From Chamaea fasciata (taxonomy: Eukaryota; Chordata; Aves; Passeriformes; Sylviidae), in assembly GCA_029207755.1 (NCBI GenBank), contig JARCOQ010000004.1, positions 35,971,185 through 36,035,184 on the forward strand: a stretch of 64,000 nt of DNA, given 5' to 3'. Position 1 is the first letter of the stretch. Every line of letters starts with the position of its first letter. The position numbers were made by a program, and so were the translations under genes. The notes below the pieces were generated by a model that worked only from the letters and a program-made list of their open reading frames with translations, was not told the origin of the DNA and ran no database searches. This document shows positions 38,701 to 52,725 of the stretch, piece by piece.

Positions 38701-41700
38701 CAAGGATCACACTTCTTAATATTCTGTCTGCACTGATAAGAAGAGCACTGCTTTTAACTTTACATCTGAACATCTGGACAGGCTGCATTAAATTCTCCCT
38801 GAAACATAAGGATGTCTTGGCCTCCTCCAATGATTTTTTCCTAGGCTTTGCTGTTCTGTCATCTCCTCTTTCTTCTTCTTTCCTATGGCTATCACAAACA
38901 AAATGGGGTCCTGTATTTTCCTCATACAATGGATAGCAGTCATGCCTATTCATACACTTTCTAATGTGTGAAAAAATACACATTTTGGTTTCAAACTTTT
39001 TAAACGTGTCCTATATGTGAGCAGCCTGACTTTTACCTCTGAAGAACCAACTTTGTTGACAGCCTGATTCTTTATGCCTCTTCGTATCCCATGATAGCTA
39101 TGAGGTATTACACAAAGCCATCTGCTTTCCTACTGATCTTTGTTACAATGTCCTCACCATCCCTCTCTGCAAGTATCAATACAACACTCAGTATATGATA
39201 GCTGGTAGTTTGTAAATCCCATTATACTTGAGTGGTCCAGAGGCATGTACTGCCCTGCCATTAGCACACCATAATCATTTAGTGCAACAGCTTTAACTGT
39301 CTCTCAAACAAGAAACATCCTCTTTTGCGAACTGTGGTTTAATAGGTCAGCACTGAATTATTTCAGAACAAAATTCTAGAAGCGTCTAGGAGTTGCGAGT
39401 CCAAACTGATTCTGAACACCTTGTCTCACATGATCCCAGCTAAGATTATCCAAGAACTGGACAACAATCAATTTGTGAAGACTCTGCATGATGTTTTGTT
39501 TCAAATGGTTTGCCATAGCACACAAGGTACTGTACAGCTGAAGAACAAGTGAGTCTCACACTCAATAATCCAGCTACTTCAGTGATCATCTTCTGATGTC
39601 ACATTTTAATGCTTAGTTACTATCCTCAGACCTGTGGTGTTACAGCAATTCTCAGTCTGCAGAATATCAAGATATATGCATACCTTGGGAAAAAAAAAGA
39701 ACAAAGAGAATACACAAAAAATTCCAGAACAGATTTATTAAGGCCAGAACCTGGAAAACAGAAAAACGAAACAAAACAAAACAAAACTCGATTGTGTTAC
39801 TCATAAATTGACATAAGCTTCTGATCAAAAAAAACAACAGTGAGAACCTCAGTCGAAACTTTTATGGTTAAAAGTAGAATTTCTTGATGCTGGTCTCCAA
39901 ATCTGGTGATTAAGGAACACTTGTACTGCAGCAAATGATGGCTGGAAATCAATTAATCTGCCTATCTTTAAAGGTCACAAAATGCCAGTGACTTTCTTCT
40001 GACTTACTCAGAACTTCACCAAACTTAAGCTAGATTTTACAGCTGGTTTTGCCTCAGGCTGAACTCTGTTGAAAATTTCACAATAAATCATTAATCTATA
40101 TTCAAGAGAAAGTCACAACAGAACAGTACAGTTTGCCTGTTTACAAAAATCTAGCGAACTTTGCTATACAACACTTTACGGCACCCGTGTTTTTTAATCA
40201 AAAGCTTAAATTCTGGCTGGAATGGTCTCCCATTCCCATTTACTACTGAAATTTGGCCAACTTACTAACTTTTGAAAATACATGGGTTCTCAGTAGACAC
40301 ATCCTTAACTTTAGCAGCTGAAATGTACAAAGACTTAATGAAGTACGTGCTTGCTATCCAGATGATGATTTCCATTTCTTACATTCATGCCTAGACACGT
40401 AAATGAGAAACATAGAGATCATAGTCTGTGTGATCAGTGTGCCACTGTGTACCAAGGAATACAAGGTAGAATGAAGCTATTCAATACAAACTCACAAGGA
40501 GAGGAAATAAGAGTACTAGTGAAGCAAGTACGTTTGGATGCAAATATTTGAACACAAAACAAAGGTCAGAAAACTGGCTAGAGGAAATGGAAGGCAGAAA
40601 CTTGGGGGAACTTACTACTAAACCACTATTAGAATGTCCAGAAACAAAAGAAGGAGACACTACACCTCCACAAACTCAGTAGTCACTTTCTGGCTAGAGC
40701 AGTATGGTCCAACTTCATTCTCAATCCAACATGCTGACTTTATAGACATACACAAATGTCTGTAAACAAACATACAAAGTTTTTAAACAGAAGGAGCACT
40801 GAAATACTTCTCACACAAATAACATGTTCTACTGCAAGCAAAAAAAGATTTATATGCAGTTCAAAAAATGTCCGAGAAAAGGCCCAGAATGATAAGTGTT
40901 TGAAAAGCTACTGCTATCTCATAATCCATTTCATAAGAACAGTCAGTAGTACCGTGGGCAGATGCATCCTTGAGACAAAATATTCTACTTAAATAATATT
41001 AATACTATTTAATTAGGAGGTCAGATGGTGGATAAACACTGTACTAATTACTCTAAAACCTCTCCCGCACTACAGAAAAGTAAGCTGTATCATTCAAAGT
41101 ACACTCATAGCTTTTTTACTGTATACAGAACTAGTCAGGAAAACCACCATATTTACATGAAAACATCAGTAAAGGCTTACACACAAATGTCAGAACATCC
41201 GGAAACAGTCTGATTACACGTCATAATTTATAATTTTTAGTGCTTTCTTTTGCTACCTGAACATTCATTACACTATTACATTTAGCATTACCTTTAAATC
41301 TAATTTTCAAAACAAAATACGCTTGACATATATAAGATGGAGTTATTTCTAAACAACCCCACAGCATGTACAAAATGCACATGAGGACTGATGTGAAGTC
41401 TGACACAGAACCCTCATCAGTTTCCACTTATGATATCTAGAGGCACACCATTCCTAAATCCTGGATTGCAAATATTGCAAGATATGATAGAGAGAAAAAA
41501 ACAAACAAGAAAAAAGTCCATTCCAAAACTGAAAAAATCAAACCAAATCACCATATAAACATCTTTTCTACACCTCAAACTTTTTTACAGCCAATCTAGT
41601 GGAATCTTCTTTTATTCCTTCCTAGAAGGCTTGAATCCCTGTCTTCCTAGTTCAAAAATTCAAAAATAGCAAGAAAAACTTCCCTTTTAATCCGCTGTTG

Positions 41701-44700
41701 AACTGGATTTTAATACTACCAAAAAGGGTAGTATGCATTACTAGTTTCATTTCTCCAGAAAGAGATCCCACTATCCCTGTGCATGCACCAGTTTGCAGAG
41801 ATCCACTCCCCAGGGTTGATAGTCTGCACATTTTTTGCAAGCAAAGAGTTTGATTAAAACAGCATTAAAAATAGGTCTACTGCTAAAACCAGCATGTACA
41901 GGTGTGCCTCAACATCAACTTCGGAACAAAAAAACTAAAGGGAGTACATTTCAATGTCACTATTAGCATAAATGTCTTGTGACTCCCAAGACACTTGCAA
42001 AATTGGTAACTGCTGCCTTCTCTTTAAAATTTCTTTTTCTTCTCTGTGGTCATACTGCATTAAAAACCCCAGAATAGTAGTAGCTTAAGAGTAGTATCTC
42101 AACAGATACAGATCCTGAATGTTACCACAGTAAATATATCGTAATTTTGACACTGATGCAGTACTCTGTTATATAGGAGAAATAGACAGATTTCATTTAA
42201 CTGAGGATATAGTACAGCAAAAATATTTGTTCAGATTAAAAAGTTATAAAGCTTTTGTAAGAATGTCAACTGTCATTGCTAAGAATCTTCAGGTTTTACA
42301 GAATTATTATCTATTTCTACAAGTTCCAGGAGTTTGTTACATAAAAGTTACTCAAAAGGGATGTCCAGAGAATAAAACGAAACATACAACAGCTATATCA
42401 AATTAAATTACAAAGCAAGTTAACCTGTATGACATTTGAAACACTGTGAGCTTTGAGAAATAGTCAATACAACTCCTTTATAATATATTAAAATTACTGG
42501 ACTCAAAGAAAACAATAACATGAAATAGTATTTTTCCAGTGCTGTAATATACAATCAGCATTTCCAGAAACACAAAAGTCATATGCAGCTTCCAAACCCA
42601 AACAGCGTAAGAAATTAACTATGATTTTTCCCAAGTGTTCCACATTTAATATTATCATTTATAAAACTGGAAAGTCTCAACTAACTAGACAATTAGGATA
42701 CGCTGTACCTTTCTTTACATACATATGTATATACCTGTATACATACACACATGTAGAGGCACTTGAAAAAGCAAAGCTTTTAAATTGAAAAAATGTAAAT
42801 TAGAGAAAAAAATTGCTACAGAAGTACTTGCCTACCTTCCAATGCAAAATGATCACACCATTAAACCACCACCATTAGGAAGTAAAATAAAAAATAGTGT
42901 TGACTACATTTTAAAATAATCTCTCGAAGAGAAACACAAGGACTTGAGAGAGAAATGAGTAACATTTTCAAAATGCTAATAACATGGAATTGGTAAGAAG
43001 TCAAAGTAGCAAGTATTTATTTTGATTGTCTTTGGTGCTTATAGATGATTTTTCTACTGGAGTCCTTGTGAATTACTAAACAACCTCCCACAATTTTTTT
43101 TTTTCTGTAAATAAGGCTAGAAAACATTAAAGCATTTCTTATTTCTCTAAGATGGAAGATATTTGAACAGCTCAGTCAGCTGTACATCCTCTTCATTTAA
43201 AACTTCTACTACTCTCCTGTCTGGAAATGTTTCATACCTGCATGAAACTACTTTTAGAAAAACAAATTAAATGTACCGAAAATCTCACAAGACTACATAT
43301 GTAGAGAAGGTGGACATACAGTATGGGATGGGGCATTAATCTGAATCAAAAATATCTGGATTGTGTTAAGAAAGGTTTCAAAATGAAGCAAAAAGAAACA
43401 CTTGACTAACATAGGGAATATAAATACAATGAATATAATGAAAAATGCCAACATTAACAAAAAAGATCAAACTGATTACATTCTTCTAATACATAATTAA
43501 AGACAGCAATTGTTCGATTCAATGTGAGGTATTAATTAATAAATGCTATTTTAATCAACTGTAGTAATAACTGTTTTCAGTATTTGACAACAACAACACT
43601 GTAGCATTAAAATGGAATCTTGGAAGCACTTATTTTTATCATCAGCTGGTATCAGTTGAATATTTGCACTCAGATAGTCCTAATTTCAGTATAAATATCA
43701 CTGTTCATGAACCAGGGCTGTCAAGTCTTGAACATTGTGTATCTGATCTCAACCATGCATGATGTAGAAGGTGCACATTCCACATGAGTAGCTTCTGCAC
43801 TTCATGGAAAAGTCTCCTGTTATCAGCATTCAGGAACTCATTCCAGAAGACTCAATCACATTACTCTCAACACTGGAGGAAGAGTTGGGATTCAAAACAC
43901 AGTCTCAGCTACCGAGGGTCAGGAGAAACTCAATCACCTCTGCACTGAAGCAGCATGAATATTTTCTGCCCATATTTTTCAAACAATTTTTAGAAAAAAA
44001 AAGTATTTTTTAACTAGCTATGTATATCTACTCTTAAGGAAAACTTAAAATGGCAGTGGGTAACACTGAGGAGGAAAACTTTACAATTAATGATAATATT
44101 TAATGCAGTCATATTTTTTTAGGATTCTTTTAAATGTTTAGAAGCAAGCAACAGTATAAGACCATTACACTGTTAAGTGCAACTCTGTCTTTCACAGGTA
44201 AAAGGACAATTAAAATCAACAACTACAAAAAAGGAAAAAAAAAAAAGGAAAAAAAGGAAAAAAATAAAGTTGTTTTCTCTCCATATACTAGCATATATTT
44301 ACACCCAAACCTCATTATCTGTTCTACCCTCCAAAGCAACCTGAAGTCTCACTGCCTTTGGCGTGAGATGGAGGCTGCAATGTAGCACACAAGATAACAG
44401 GTTAAGCTATTTGTGCCAATCTCTCCTTCTCCTAAGAGGATTAGCACTACAATATGCTAGAACAAATGGTTGTGAATACGCAAGATGGTACAGCTGGTCT
44501 TCCTCAAAAATAATCATCCAGCTGAATAGCCTCAAAACAGGTTTACTCCTTGAATGTTGCTGAGATGAAAGGAAACTAAACTAAAATTAAAAAATAATTA
44601 AAAAAAAAAGAAAACCACTATAAAAATCTACTATATCTTAATATGCTTAAAAATTCTAGGTTGAAAAAGGTTAATCAACATATAAGGGATTTTCACCATT

Positions 44701-45945
44701 CTACTTTTTCTCTAAAGGAATCACTGAAAATTGAGTAATTCCATTTTCTTGATGACACATTTCACCCTATTATGTCTTATTTCTCTGTTTAACTCTATAC
44801 AAAACCACACATTTTTTTAATAAACATGTCTTGTGCAACTCAACTCTTCTCAAGAGAGAAACCAATTGCCTGGGATGGGTAAAATAAAAAAACACACTAT
44901 TTATTAATTTTGTATAAGTTATCTACCACCCTAGAGATTCCTTGAAGGAGAAGAACACGTCTGAATTTCACCACAGAGTGCTACAGGCACAAAGTGAGAG
45001 AAACTAAACAAGCACATCCTGAAGGGAGAGAAAATGCCTGCAGCAGTAAATGACCTACTACATACCTCACTCCCAGTTTTTTTGATGTTATAATTTGTTC
45101 ATTTCAAGGAAAATAAGACAATTACCCACCGTTTTAGTTTGTTTTAACAGAATTATTAAACTTTTAAAAGTTTTTGATCAAAAGCGACATATATCATTCC
45201 AAAGATCTTTGTATTTTCAAAAGGTTACAATGCTGTGCTAATTTGCATAACAAAGTCTTTGTCATATCTATTTTCTTATTACCTGAAGCAGCAATGTGCA
45301 TTATTAGAACAGTACTAAAGTAGTTGAGCAGAAAGCATATAAATTTTTTATTTGAATTCCTATGCATTAAGGTTTGTATTTTCCAGCTCAATACACAGTA
45401 AATAAGGGGTAATTTAATTTAAATATGCATTTTATGATATGAATAAGGAAGTGTTTATCTCACCATGGAGTTGTTCAGTCTTTCAAGTACTGATTCATTT
45501 GAAAACTCAACAGAGTATTGGCAATTTAGTGTAATATTAAACATATACATATACGATACTTACACTGACACACGTGCAATACTCTTTCTATGATATATAT
45601 TATAAAGAATACAATTTACACTTTATAATGCATTAAGATTATCTATGTGATAGTTTAGCCATGTATAGATATAATAAGTCAAAAGACCATTTTAGTATTT
45701 TTAAATAGATATTAAATATTTTTAAATGATAGTGAGTTAACTTCTTTAAAAATATTTTAAAATTGCATTGTATTTTTGATTCCTGAATGAGAACAAAACT
45801 GCTGGCTATTTTTTTCAAAAAGTAAAATGAGGCTAATCACTTAATATGTCAATCAGTGAACAATTAATAGGTCTACCCATATAATAAGAGAGGAATCTTA
45901 ATAAGTATAGATCATTCAATTTAAAATCACGCTTTAAAAAAGTGG
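35793..45945. other. AT-rich intronic DNA, no gene seen
   Basis: A long featureless stretch. Small A-rich or simple tracts occur at 39764-39786 (AAAAC repeats) and 44228-44270 (A/G-rich). Frames of 60-95 codons (for example 38440-38661, 38696-38983 and 40756-40992) lack domains and are often mirrored on the other strand. I see no exon of FAM172A and no transposon that I can name. Confidence 0.6.
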
Positions 45946-46394
45946 GTGTGCTGGAGCATGTCCAGACAAGGGCAACAGAGCTAGAGAAGGGTCTGGAGCA
46001 CAAGTATGATGAGCTGCTGAGGGAGCTGGGGGTGTTTAGCCTGGAGAAAAGGAGGCTCAGGGGACACCTTGTCACTCTCTACAACTACCTGAAAGGCGGG
46101 TGTAGCCGGGTGGGGGTCAGTCTCTTCTCCCATGTAACAAGGGATCAGATGAGAGGATATGGCCTCAAGTTATGCCAGGAACAGTTTAGATTGGATATGG
46201 CAAAAAATTTCTCCACAGAAAGGGTTGTCAACTCCTTGCACAGGCTGCAGAGGACAGTGGGGGTGTCACCACTACTGAAGGCATTTTTAAGATGTGTAGA
46301 TGTGGCATATAGGAATATAGTAGATTTGGCAGTGCTGGGTTAACAGTCAGACTCAATAATTTTAGAAGTCTTCTTCATTCTTAATGATTCTATT
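45946..46394 (+). mobile_element. CR1 LINE, extreme 3' end
   Basis: The copy begins GTGTGCTGGAGCATGTCCAG and ends at the degenerate terminal repeat TTAATGATTCTATTA. The frame from 45942 reads about 130 codons of the CR1 ORF2 C-terminus: [40 protein letters not shown] and FRLDMAKNFSTERVVNS. It is close to the copy at 5376-6199 and retains the NYLKGG block that is missing there, so it is the less damaged of the two over this span. Confidence 0.93.
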
Positions 46395-49300
46395 ATTTGG
46401 TTTATCATGTTGACACTCTCAAAAACCAACATTCACACTATCACTGACAAGATTACCTGAACCTGAAAATGTTGCCAAAAAACCATACGAAAGGTATTTG
46501 AAAATCCCTATTCCATGATCAGATAAGCACAGTTGCATAGTTTATTATACATGAAAGCAAAGCCTAGCAAATTTCCATCCCAAATCATACTGCCCTGCGA
46601 AGACACTGGTGCCCCTTATCACAGCTTTACTGGATGATGTCACATTGAAATGAGAGATACATCTGCTTCAGCAAATCAGCTAAGACTAGATGTGACTTGT
46701 ATGTACTGTACTCAGGGATATAGAACCACAAAGCTATGACACTTCCACAGAACCAAATTCTCTAAATTGAAACAACACTGGATTACAACTACACAATTAC
46801 AACCACAAATAGTTACTGTATTTCAAAGTACAATCATCCTAGTATGTATTTAACCATTGATCTTTCAAATGACACACATATCATGAATTTAAAATAAACG
46901 ATAAATTGAAAATCTGTAAAGAAATAGAAAAAAACCAACTGCAATTTCAGAGTAATTAAGAAGTCACAGTTCCACAGTCAGCTTGCCACAGGCCTAGCCC
47001 CAAAACCACACAGAAATATTCATACCTTGCTGGACTTGAGAACAGTCTGTACTTCATTACAAACATTCTGTAATAAATCTGTATGCAGAATAACCTCTAC
47101 CAAATAACCTATCAGTGGTACTGATCTCATTCCAATTTAACTTATTAGAAAACACAATGTTGTACTTCTGAAAAACATTGGTTATGTGCTTGCTAAAGTC
47201 TTGTTTAGTTACTGTTGCAGAGTACTGCCTGTGATTTTATTTCCCTTAAGAAAAATAAAAAGTTCAAATAAGTAAATAATTAATGAATGGTAAGAACCTT
47301 TTATTCCAAAGCCATTCATGCATTATTTATTGATATTTTGTACAGTAGGCATATACTACACTATATATGAAAGCACCATTTTTAGTCAGGTTTTTCCTTT
47401 CAAAATAGCTGCTTTAATAAAAATTACTATACGAAAAAAAATCTTTAAAACTTCAATAACTTTCTCCTAAAATCTGAAATTATCAAACACAATAATTGCA
47501 AAGAGAGATGAATTTCAGCATAAACCTCTTCATCTCTATAAAAATTAAGGATCATATATACAGAATGTCCACATGTTATTTACAACTAAATTTTAAAATT
47601 ACTGAATGTACATTACAATTTAAGCTTATTTATTAAGGTTCAAAGTTGCAAATTTTTTTTTAGCTAAAGTGACCACTTGCAGAATAAATGTGTGGGCAGG
47701 AAATGAGGAAGCTAGGAATTCTGAAGTTGTATTTTTATATAGAATTTAATCTCCATTCTTACGATTATTAGACTACACAGACAATAAGACTACAAAATTA
47801 ATGCACTGTCTTAAATAGATGACACAACTTTTAAAGCAGATTGATTTTGTAATACTGCACACATTTAAACAAAAGCTCATGGTTTGAAAAACAAATGGGA
47901 GGGGAAAATACAGTAGAAGTGCAAACCTGACCTCTCTCTCTAATCTTTTCTTTTCAAACCTAGGCTACTCAAGAATCTTCAACTAATTATTCCATTTTAT
48001 TGATGGCATCTTTCCCAAGGGAAGTTATTTAAAAAGTTTAACCCCTGAGCAAGTCATGGCTTCTCCTGCCTTTGAAAGTATCAAGTGCATTGATTACAAC
48101 TGCAGGAAGTGTTACCTTCTACCCAGAGAATCTCACCCTGCACAATCTTAAACACTGTCTCTCTCCCAAAACGGCTTTGATTCAGCAATTCAGACCGCTT
48201 CAGCTGATATTAAAGGCAGAAGCACCACAGAAAAGGATCAGCAGTTAAAACGAAATACAAAGAGGAGAAAGCCCAGATCTTGAATATAGTACCACAAAGC
48301 TTGAGAGAAAAGCAGATTTGAGAAAGACATCAGAGTGACTAAAAAAAGAACAACATGACAGAAATTAAACAAGATTTTTATGTTCCCTTTTAATGCATTT
48401 AAACTCATCTCAACCTCTATTGAAATTCTGATCATACCCAAACCCCAAGGCTTTTGACATACTTTCAAAAATCCACACCCCTTCTTACTCTTTTTTAAGT
48501 CTCCAGAGTCACTGTTGGGTATCCAACAAGTTGAATGGGGGGGGAAGAGTCGTGGTGTGGAAAGGAAGAATCCTAATATGCATATGATGAGAAAGGCCAT
48601 TTAAACTCATACTAAACTTTTTTCTTAAAATGATGCTGACTATTTTAAATGTTCACTGTGTGTCCTTAACCTAATACTTTGCCAATTAAAAATGGCTGAA
48701 ATAGTTTGAATGGAGGAAAAAATATTTTCAAGCCGCATTTATCAAAGTATTTTTATCTTGAACAGTGATTTTCTTAGGTCAGTGACAAAATACGAGTAAA
48801 ATAACACAAGGTCTTACTGGAGTCTAAAACACAGCAACTAGCAGAATAAAAGACAAAGCAAAGTCTAAACATCATATCGCTACATAATCAAATTATGTAG
48901 CACAGAAAACTGTAAGAATGTAATACACACAATTAATACAACAATGGCAAATGTATCTGGGAAAGGATGCACTAAATTCCAAAGAGACTTTTAGAATTGC
49001 AAGTGGGATTTTTTTTTCCAGTTCAGTCATGACAGAGCCAGAAGGTAATGATACATCTGCCATGATGCAACAAGCAGACCTGTCTTCTGTCAAGAGTTGA
49101 AATCATAAAGGAATAAGCTGTCATTAGCAACCCCTCTCCAAACAGTAGAGCTGTCATCTCATTGTTTTCCTCTGTTGGCATGGGGGCTGGTGTGGGTTTA
49201 TATATCCTGTCAGCTCAGTATTAGTCTAAGCTTTTAACCTTTTCTTGAATTTCTGACTTAATATTTTAACTCCTATACAGGTTTTCATGTATTACTATTA

Positions 49301-49906
49301 TTTTGTGATCAATTAATATTGTTTTTAACTATGCAAATTTCCTTTCTGCCTGGTGACTAGCATTTGGGAGATTATTAATCCCTCATAAAATGTTTTTGAA
49401 ATAATTAAATATATTCCTTTATAAATTTTCTTTCCAGAGTATGGCTGATTTAAAACCAATTATACGTGTCGCATTGTTTAGTAATACACTGTGATTTGTG
49501 TTCATGCTTTCAGAAAGATCTCAAAAGATCATCCAAAAACCTCTAAGTTTTGTTAGTATAATTACCACAGAAGCAGAAATTCTAAACGCAGGTTTTGTCT
49601 GCTAAAAAGGACTTTACAAGCAACACTAGCTCTATGGTCTAACAAAATTAATAGGCCAAGTGCATATACCACAGTCAGAACAGTAGTATTTGAAATAAAA
49701 CAATAAAACAAATTATTGCCTATTTTAGTGAAAGTCAATGGTTCAGCAATATATTAAAAAACCCAAATAAGATTATGATTGCTCTGGCACTGTAACTGAC
49801 CGTTAATAAATAAATGACATATTTTAACATCCTTCTGCAACAATACACATAGAAGACATAAAAGGCACATGAATATTAGTATTCTGTGGCAGAACTATAA
49901 TTGTCA

Positions 49907-49931
49907 ATTTCACAATTGACAATTGTGAAAT
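49907..49931. repeat. 25-nt near-perfect palindrome
   Basis: ATTTCACAATTG, one central A, then CAATTGTGAAAT: 12-bp perfect arms around a single base. It lies just upstream of an 11-base T-run. Confidence 0.85.
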
Positions 49932-50753
49932 GTCAGCTGCTTTTTTTTTTCAAAAAAGTGTCATTTGCCTATATTATTGATACTATGCTAAGCTTGTATA
50001 AACTATAAGACCAAACCAAAAGTATGTTCGTCTAACAAGATATTCTACACTTAAAAGTCAAATTTAAAAGTATTTAGCAAGATTTTTTGTAATTTAAAAA
50101 TAACAATTTCTGGGCAACAATATGTAAATATCCACTATTGAAGCTGACTGATTTTTATGAAGTGAAAAGAGAAAATACAAAATAGTATATGTTATCGTAT
50201 TAGTTACTAACCATTAAGACTACATCATATAAAATTTATAGTGGGAAAATTTACTGCTGTTATACTAAACAATTTTGTTATTCCATTCAACTGCCTTACA
50301 AAGCTAATGACATATTACTGTATGCTGACAAAATTAATAACCCTCACCAACTCTTAATCAATATTGACAACCTGACAGTTTTGTACAAATGAATAACATT
50401 AGTGTAAGTGAATAAATCCAATATTTTGACCAAAGAGAGCAGAGATTGTAAAAAAAAAATGAAGAGTTGGATAAACACAACAGACAACTGAAGCTGAAAA
50501 TCATGTTTTACCAGTTATTAAAGAAACATTTCCACAGCTATCACCCATCTCATGCAAAGTTTTGACTATTTGTTTGTTCATGTAAAGTCAGATTTTTAGG
50601 TGCTGCTCTATTTCTCCTGAAAAACTTGTCCAGGTTCTTTGAAGAACCTATTTTCCAGCTGTATGTCAAGTATCAATTCTCCTTTAAATAATAATGCAAG
50701 TATCTAAGATATCGTAATATCTGAACTTGAAATCAGGCAACAATTCCTTGATA

Positions 50754-50782
50754 GGTTTTTTTTGCCTTTTTTTTTTTTTTTT
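50754..50782. repeat. T-rich homopolymer tract
   Basis: Two long T runs separated by GCC. It is a simple repeat. Confidence 0.85.
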
Positions 50783-51320
50783 AATAAATAAGTGACAGTT
50801 GCTGTGGTTGAATTTTATCAGTACCTCTGGGACCACAGGTGTCTTAGGTAACCAGTGGACTGAATTTCCAAAGACTCAGAAAACATTCAACTGTTTTCCT
50901 GTGCTTGTGCAGTAAGCTGATATCCTATTTATTCCCTAGAGGAGAGGTACCAAAGATAGTAGTACTCCCAAATTCTTCACAATGTCCAACGAAGGCAAGC
51001 TGAGTTTCTGTTTCCCCAAAGAACAAATCTCTTCTCTAAGTACAATAACTTCAGCCTCTCCTTTTCTAACACAATGAACAAGGGAGCCCCTCAACAACCA
51101 CTATGAAACCAGAACTGTAAATGTTTAATTCTTGACATCCCAAGTATATGGTCCCATCATTAAACTGAAGAATTTGCCTCTGTCTTCCATCATCTTTTCC
51201 TAGCACTACTTCAGATATTGAACGCATGGCTAAACAATAACAGATCTGAGAGCAGCCTCACTGTATGAGCTATTTGAGTAGAATATAGAAGAGACAGATT
51301 AAAATTACTCTTTTAATCTA

Positions 51321-51345
51321 CATTTATTTATTTATTTATTTATAT
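51321..51345. repeat. (ATTT)n microsatellite
   Basis: About five to six tandem copies of ATTT, followed by a TATATAA stretch. Confidence 0.85.
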
Positions 51346-52421
51346 AATTAATATTTACTTTTTATAAAAAGTAGAATATCTTCAGAGCAGAATTTTCATT
51401 ATAAATGGAACAGTCACTCATTCCCAGGGGAGGGACTTGAACTTCAGTCTCTCATGCACCAGATACTCACTTTTGTCAAAAATCAGTGTTTACCACTAGA
51501 GAAAGTTTCAACAGAAAGTTTCTATTTTAACAAAACAACAAATCTATGCAACATTTTTGTTCTGTGTTTACAGGACATTGCCAGTTTCTTTTGTTTTAAA
51601 TATCTTTTCAGTAAGTATTTGTTTTAATTTAGCTTTTTTTACATTCTTATGCTTTACTAGAATATTTTTCTTTTTATACTTGTTTTTCTAAAATAGGTTT
51701 TGTTCCTACCAAATTTTAATGTATTTACATGTGGTTTTCACATTGTGTACAATTTTCACCCTCCTTCTTTTCTTACAATAGGTTCTTTACCCTGTTGTTT
51801 ATTTGTTCTCTTCATAGTTCAACATCTACACTACAAAGTTTGAATTTTCAAATTAACACAATGTTACCTCTTCACATAAATCCTTGTCAACTGTTCACAA
51901 TACCGCTTACAGAAAAGATTGAATCTACACAATAGGGCTTGATATAAAACATGGAAGGAGAAGCATTACCTACAGGAATTGTACAGATGAAAAGAAAAAC
52001 TTATTCCTAGCTATGTGAATTCTCACCAGGATATATCCCTTTGAATCTTTCTTTACAATGTGCATAGGCCCCAAAATACTGGAATTTTAAAACACATAAT
52101 TTTAAGCCTGTACATTGCTCCCTTGTTCCACACATGCTTGAGAAATGGGGTTTCTTAATTCTGTTTTCCCTAGAAGTATTGCACCAAAGAGAAATACTTT
52201 CTACTCTTCCCTTAACTTCCTGTTTAGAAGTATCAGTTCATCCTGCTCAGTCCGCTGCTCACTGATAACCCCAGCTGTTGCATTCCTGTTTTCAGTTTTC
52301 CTGAGAAACAAACTGAGAAGAAGTTGTGGGTTTTGCTCTACTTAGAGGGTGGGTTTTGGCTTCTGTGGATTTTTTTTTCTTTAAAAAGTGGATTTTTTGC
52401 TGAATTAGTTCTTCCACATAG

Positions 52422-52427
52422 GACATT
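52422..52427. repeat. Target-site duplication, left copy (GACATT)
   Basis: Exact match to 52726-52731, immediately outside the TG...CA LTR ends. Confidence 0.85.
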
Positions 52428-52725
52428 TGTAGCCCTGGTTTTGTGCCCAAGATGTTTTGGTTTCCTTAAATTCCTTTCCCAGGGAATTTTCAGTAAATAA
52501 GAGAAGTGTTTTTGTAAACTGTACTTTGTTTTCATTCCTTTTCCTAGGAGTGACTTCTTCTTGCTGTCCCTCTGGTCTGACCAATGTGATTGAAGAGGTT
52601 TGTCTTTTTGTCACCAATCAGATTGGTCTGTGTAAAATAGTATATAAGGGAGATATATCCCAAAAATAAAGGAGTCATTTTCAGCCTTCTGAAGTTCGGA
52701 GTCTGTGTTGTTGTGGTTTAAAACA
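52428..52725 (+). mobile_element. Solo LTR of a class II (ERVK/alpharetrovirus-like) endogenous retrovirus
   Basis: The element is 298 bp, starts TGTAGCCCTGG and ends GTTTAAAACA (TG...CA). It is flanked by an exact 6-bp duplication, GACATT, at 52422-52427 and 52726-52731. U3 carries CCAAT boxes at 52581-52585 and 52614-52618, the second within a small inverted repeat ACCAATC-A-GATTGGT. A TATA box (TATATAAGG) lies at 52641-52649, and AATAAA at 52665-52670 is followed by a GT-rich stretch. The AATAAA lies about where transcription would start, so R must be short, as in alpha- and betaretroviruses; the 6-bp duplication also fits that class. No internal viral sequence is present, so this is a solo LTR left by LTR-LTR recombination. 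Overlapping small frames here are not genes. Confidence 0.85.
52641..52670 (+). promoter_or_regulatory. LTR TATA box and polyadenylation signal
   Basis: TATATAAGG at 52641 and AATAAA at 52665-52670 sit about 24 nt apart start to start. With initiation about 25-30 nt past the TATA box, the polyadenylation signal lies at or just before the start site. Whether the LTR is still active cannot be told from sequence. Confidence 0.7.

Larger units (their letters stand above)
46395..52421. other. AT-rich intronic DNA, no gene seen
   Basis: This holds a near-perfect 25-nt palindrome at 49907-49931, T-rich runs at 50754-50782, an (ATTT) tract at 51321-51345, and a 120-codon minus frame at 48238-48600 (start MAFLIICILGFFLSTP, hydrophobic) with no recognised family. 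Confidence 0.6.

Noticed and set aside
48238..48600. 120-codon hydrophobic minus-strand frame
   Set aside because: Hydrophobicity follows from T-rich codons; no family recognised.
52338..52669. Overlapping 65-70 codon frames on both strands
   Set aside because: They lie across the solo LTR and its flank; no domain, and the LTR structure explains the sequence.
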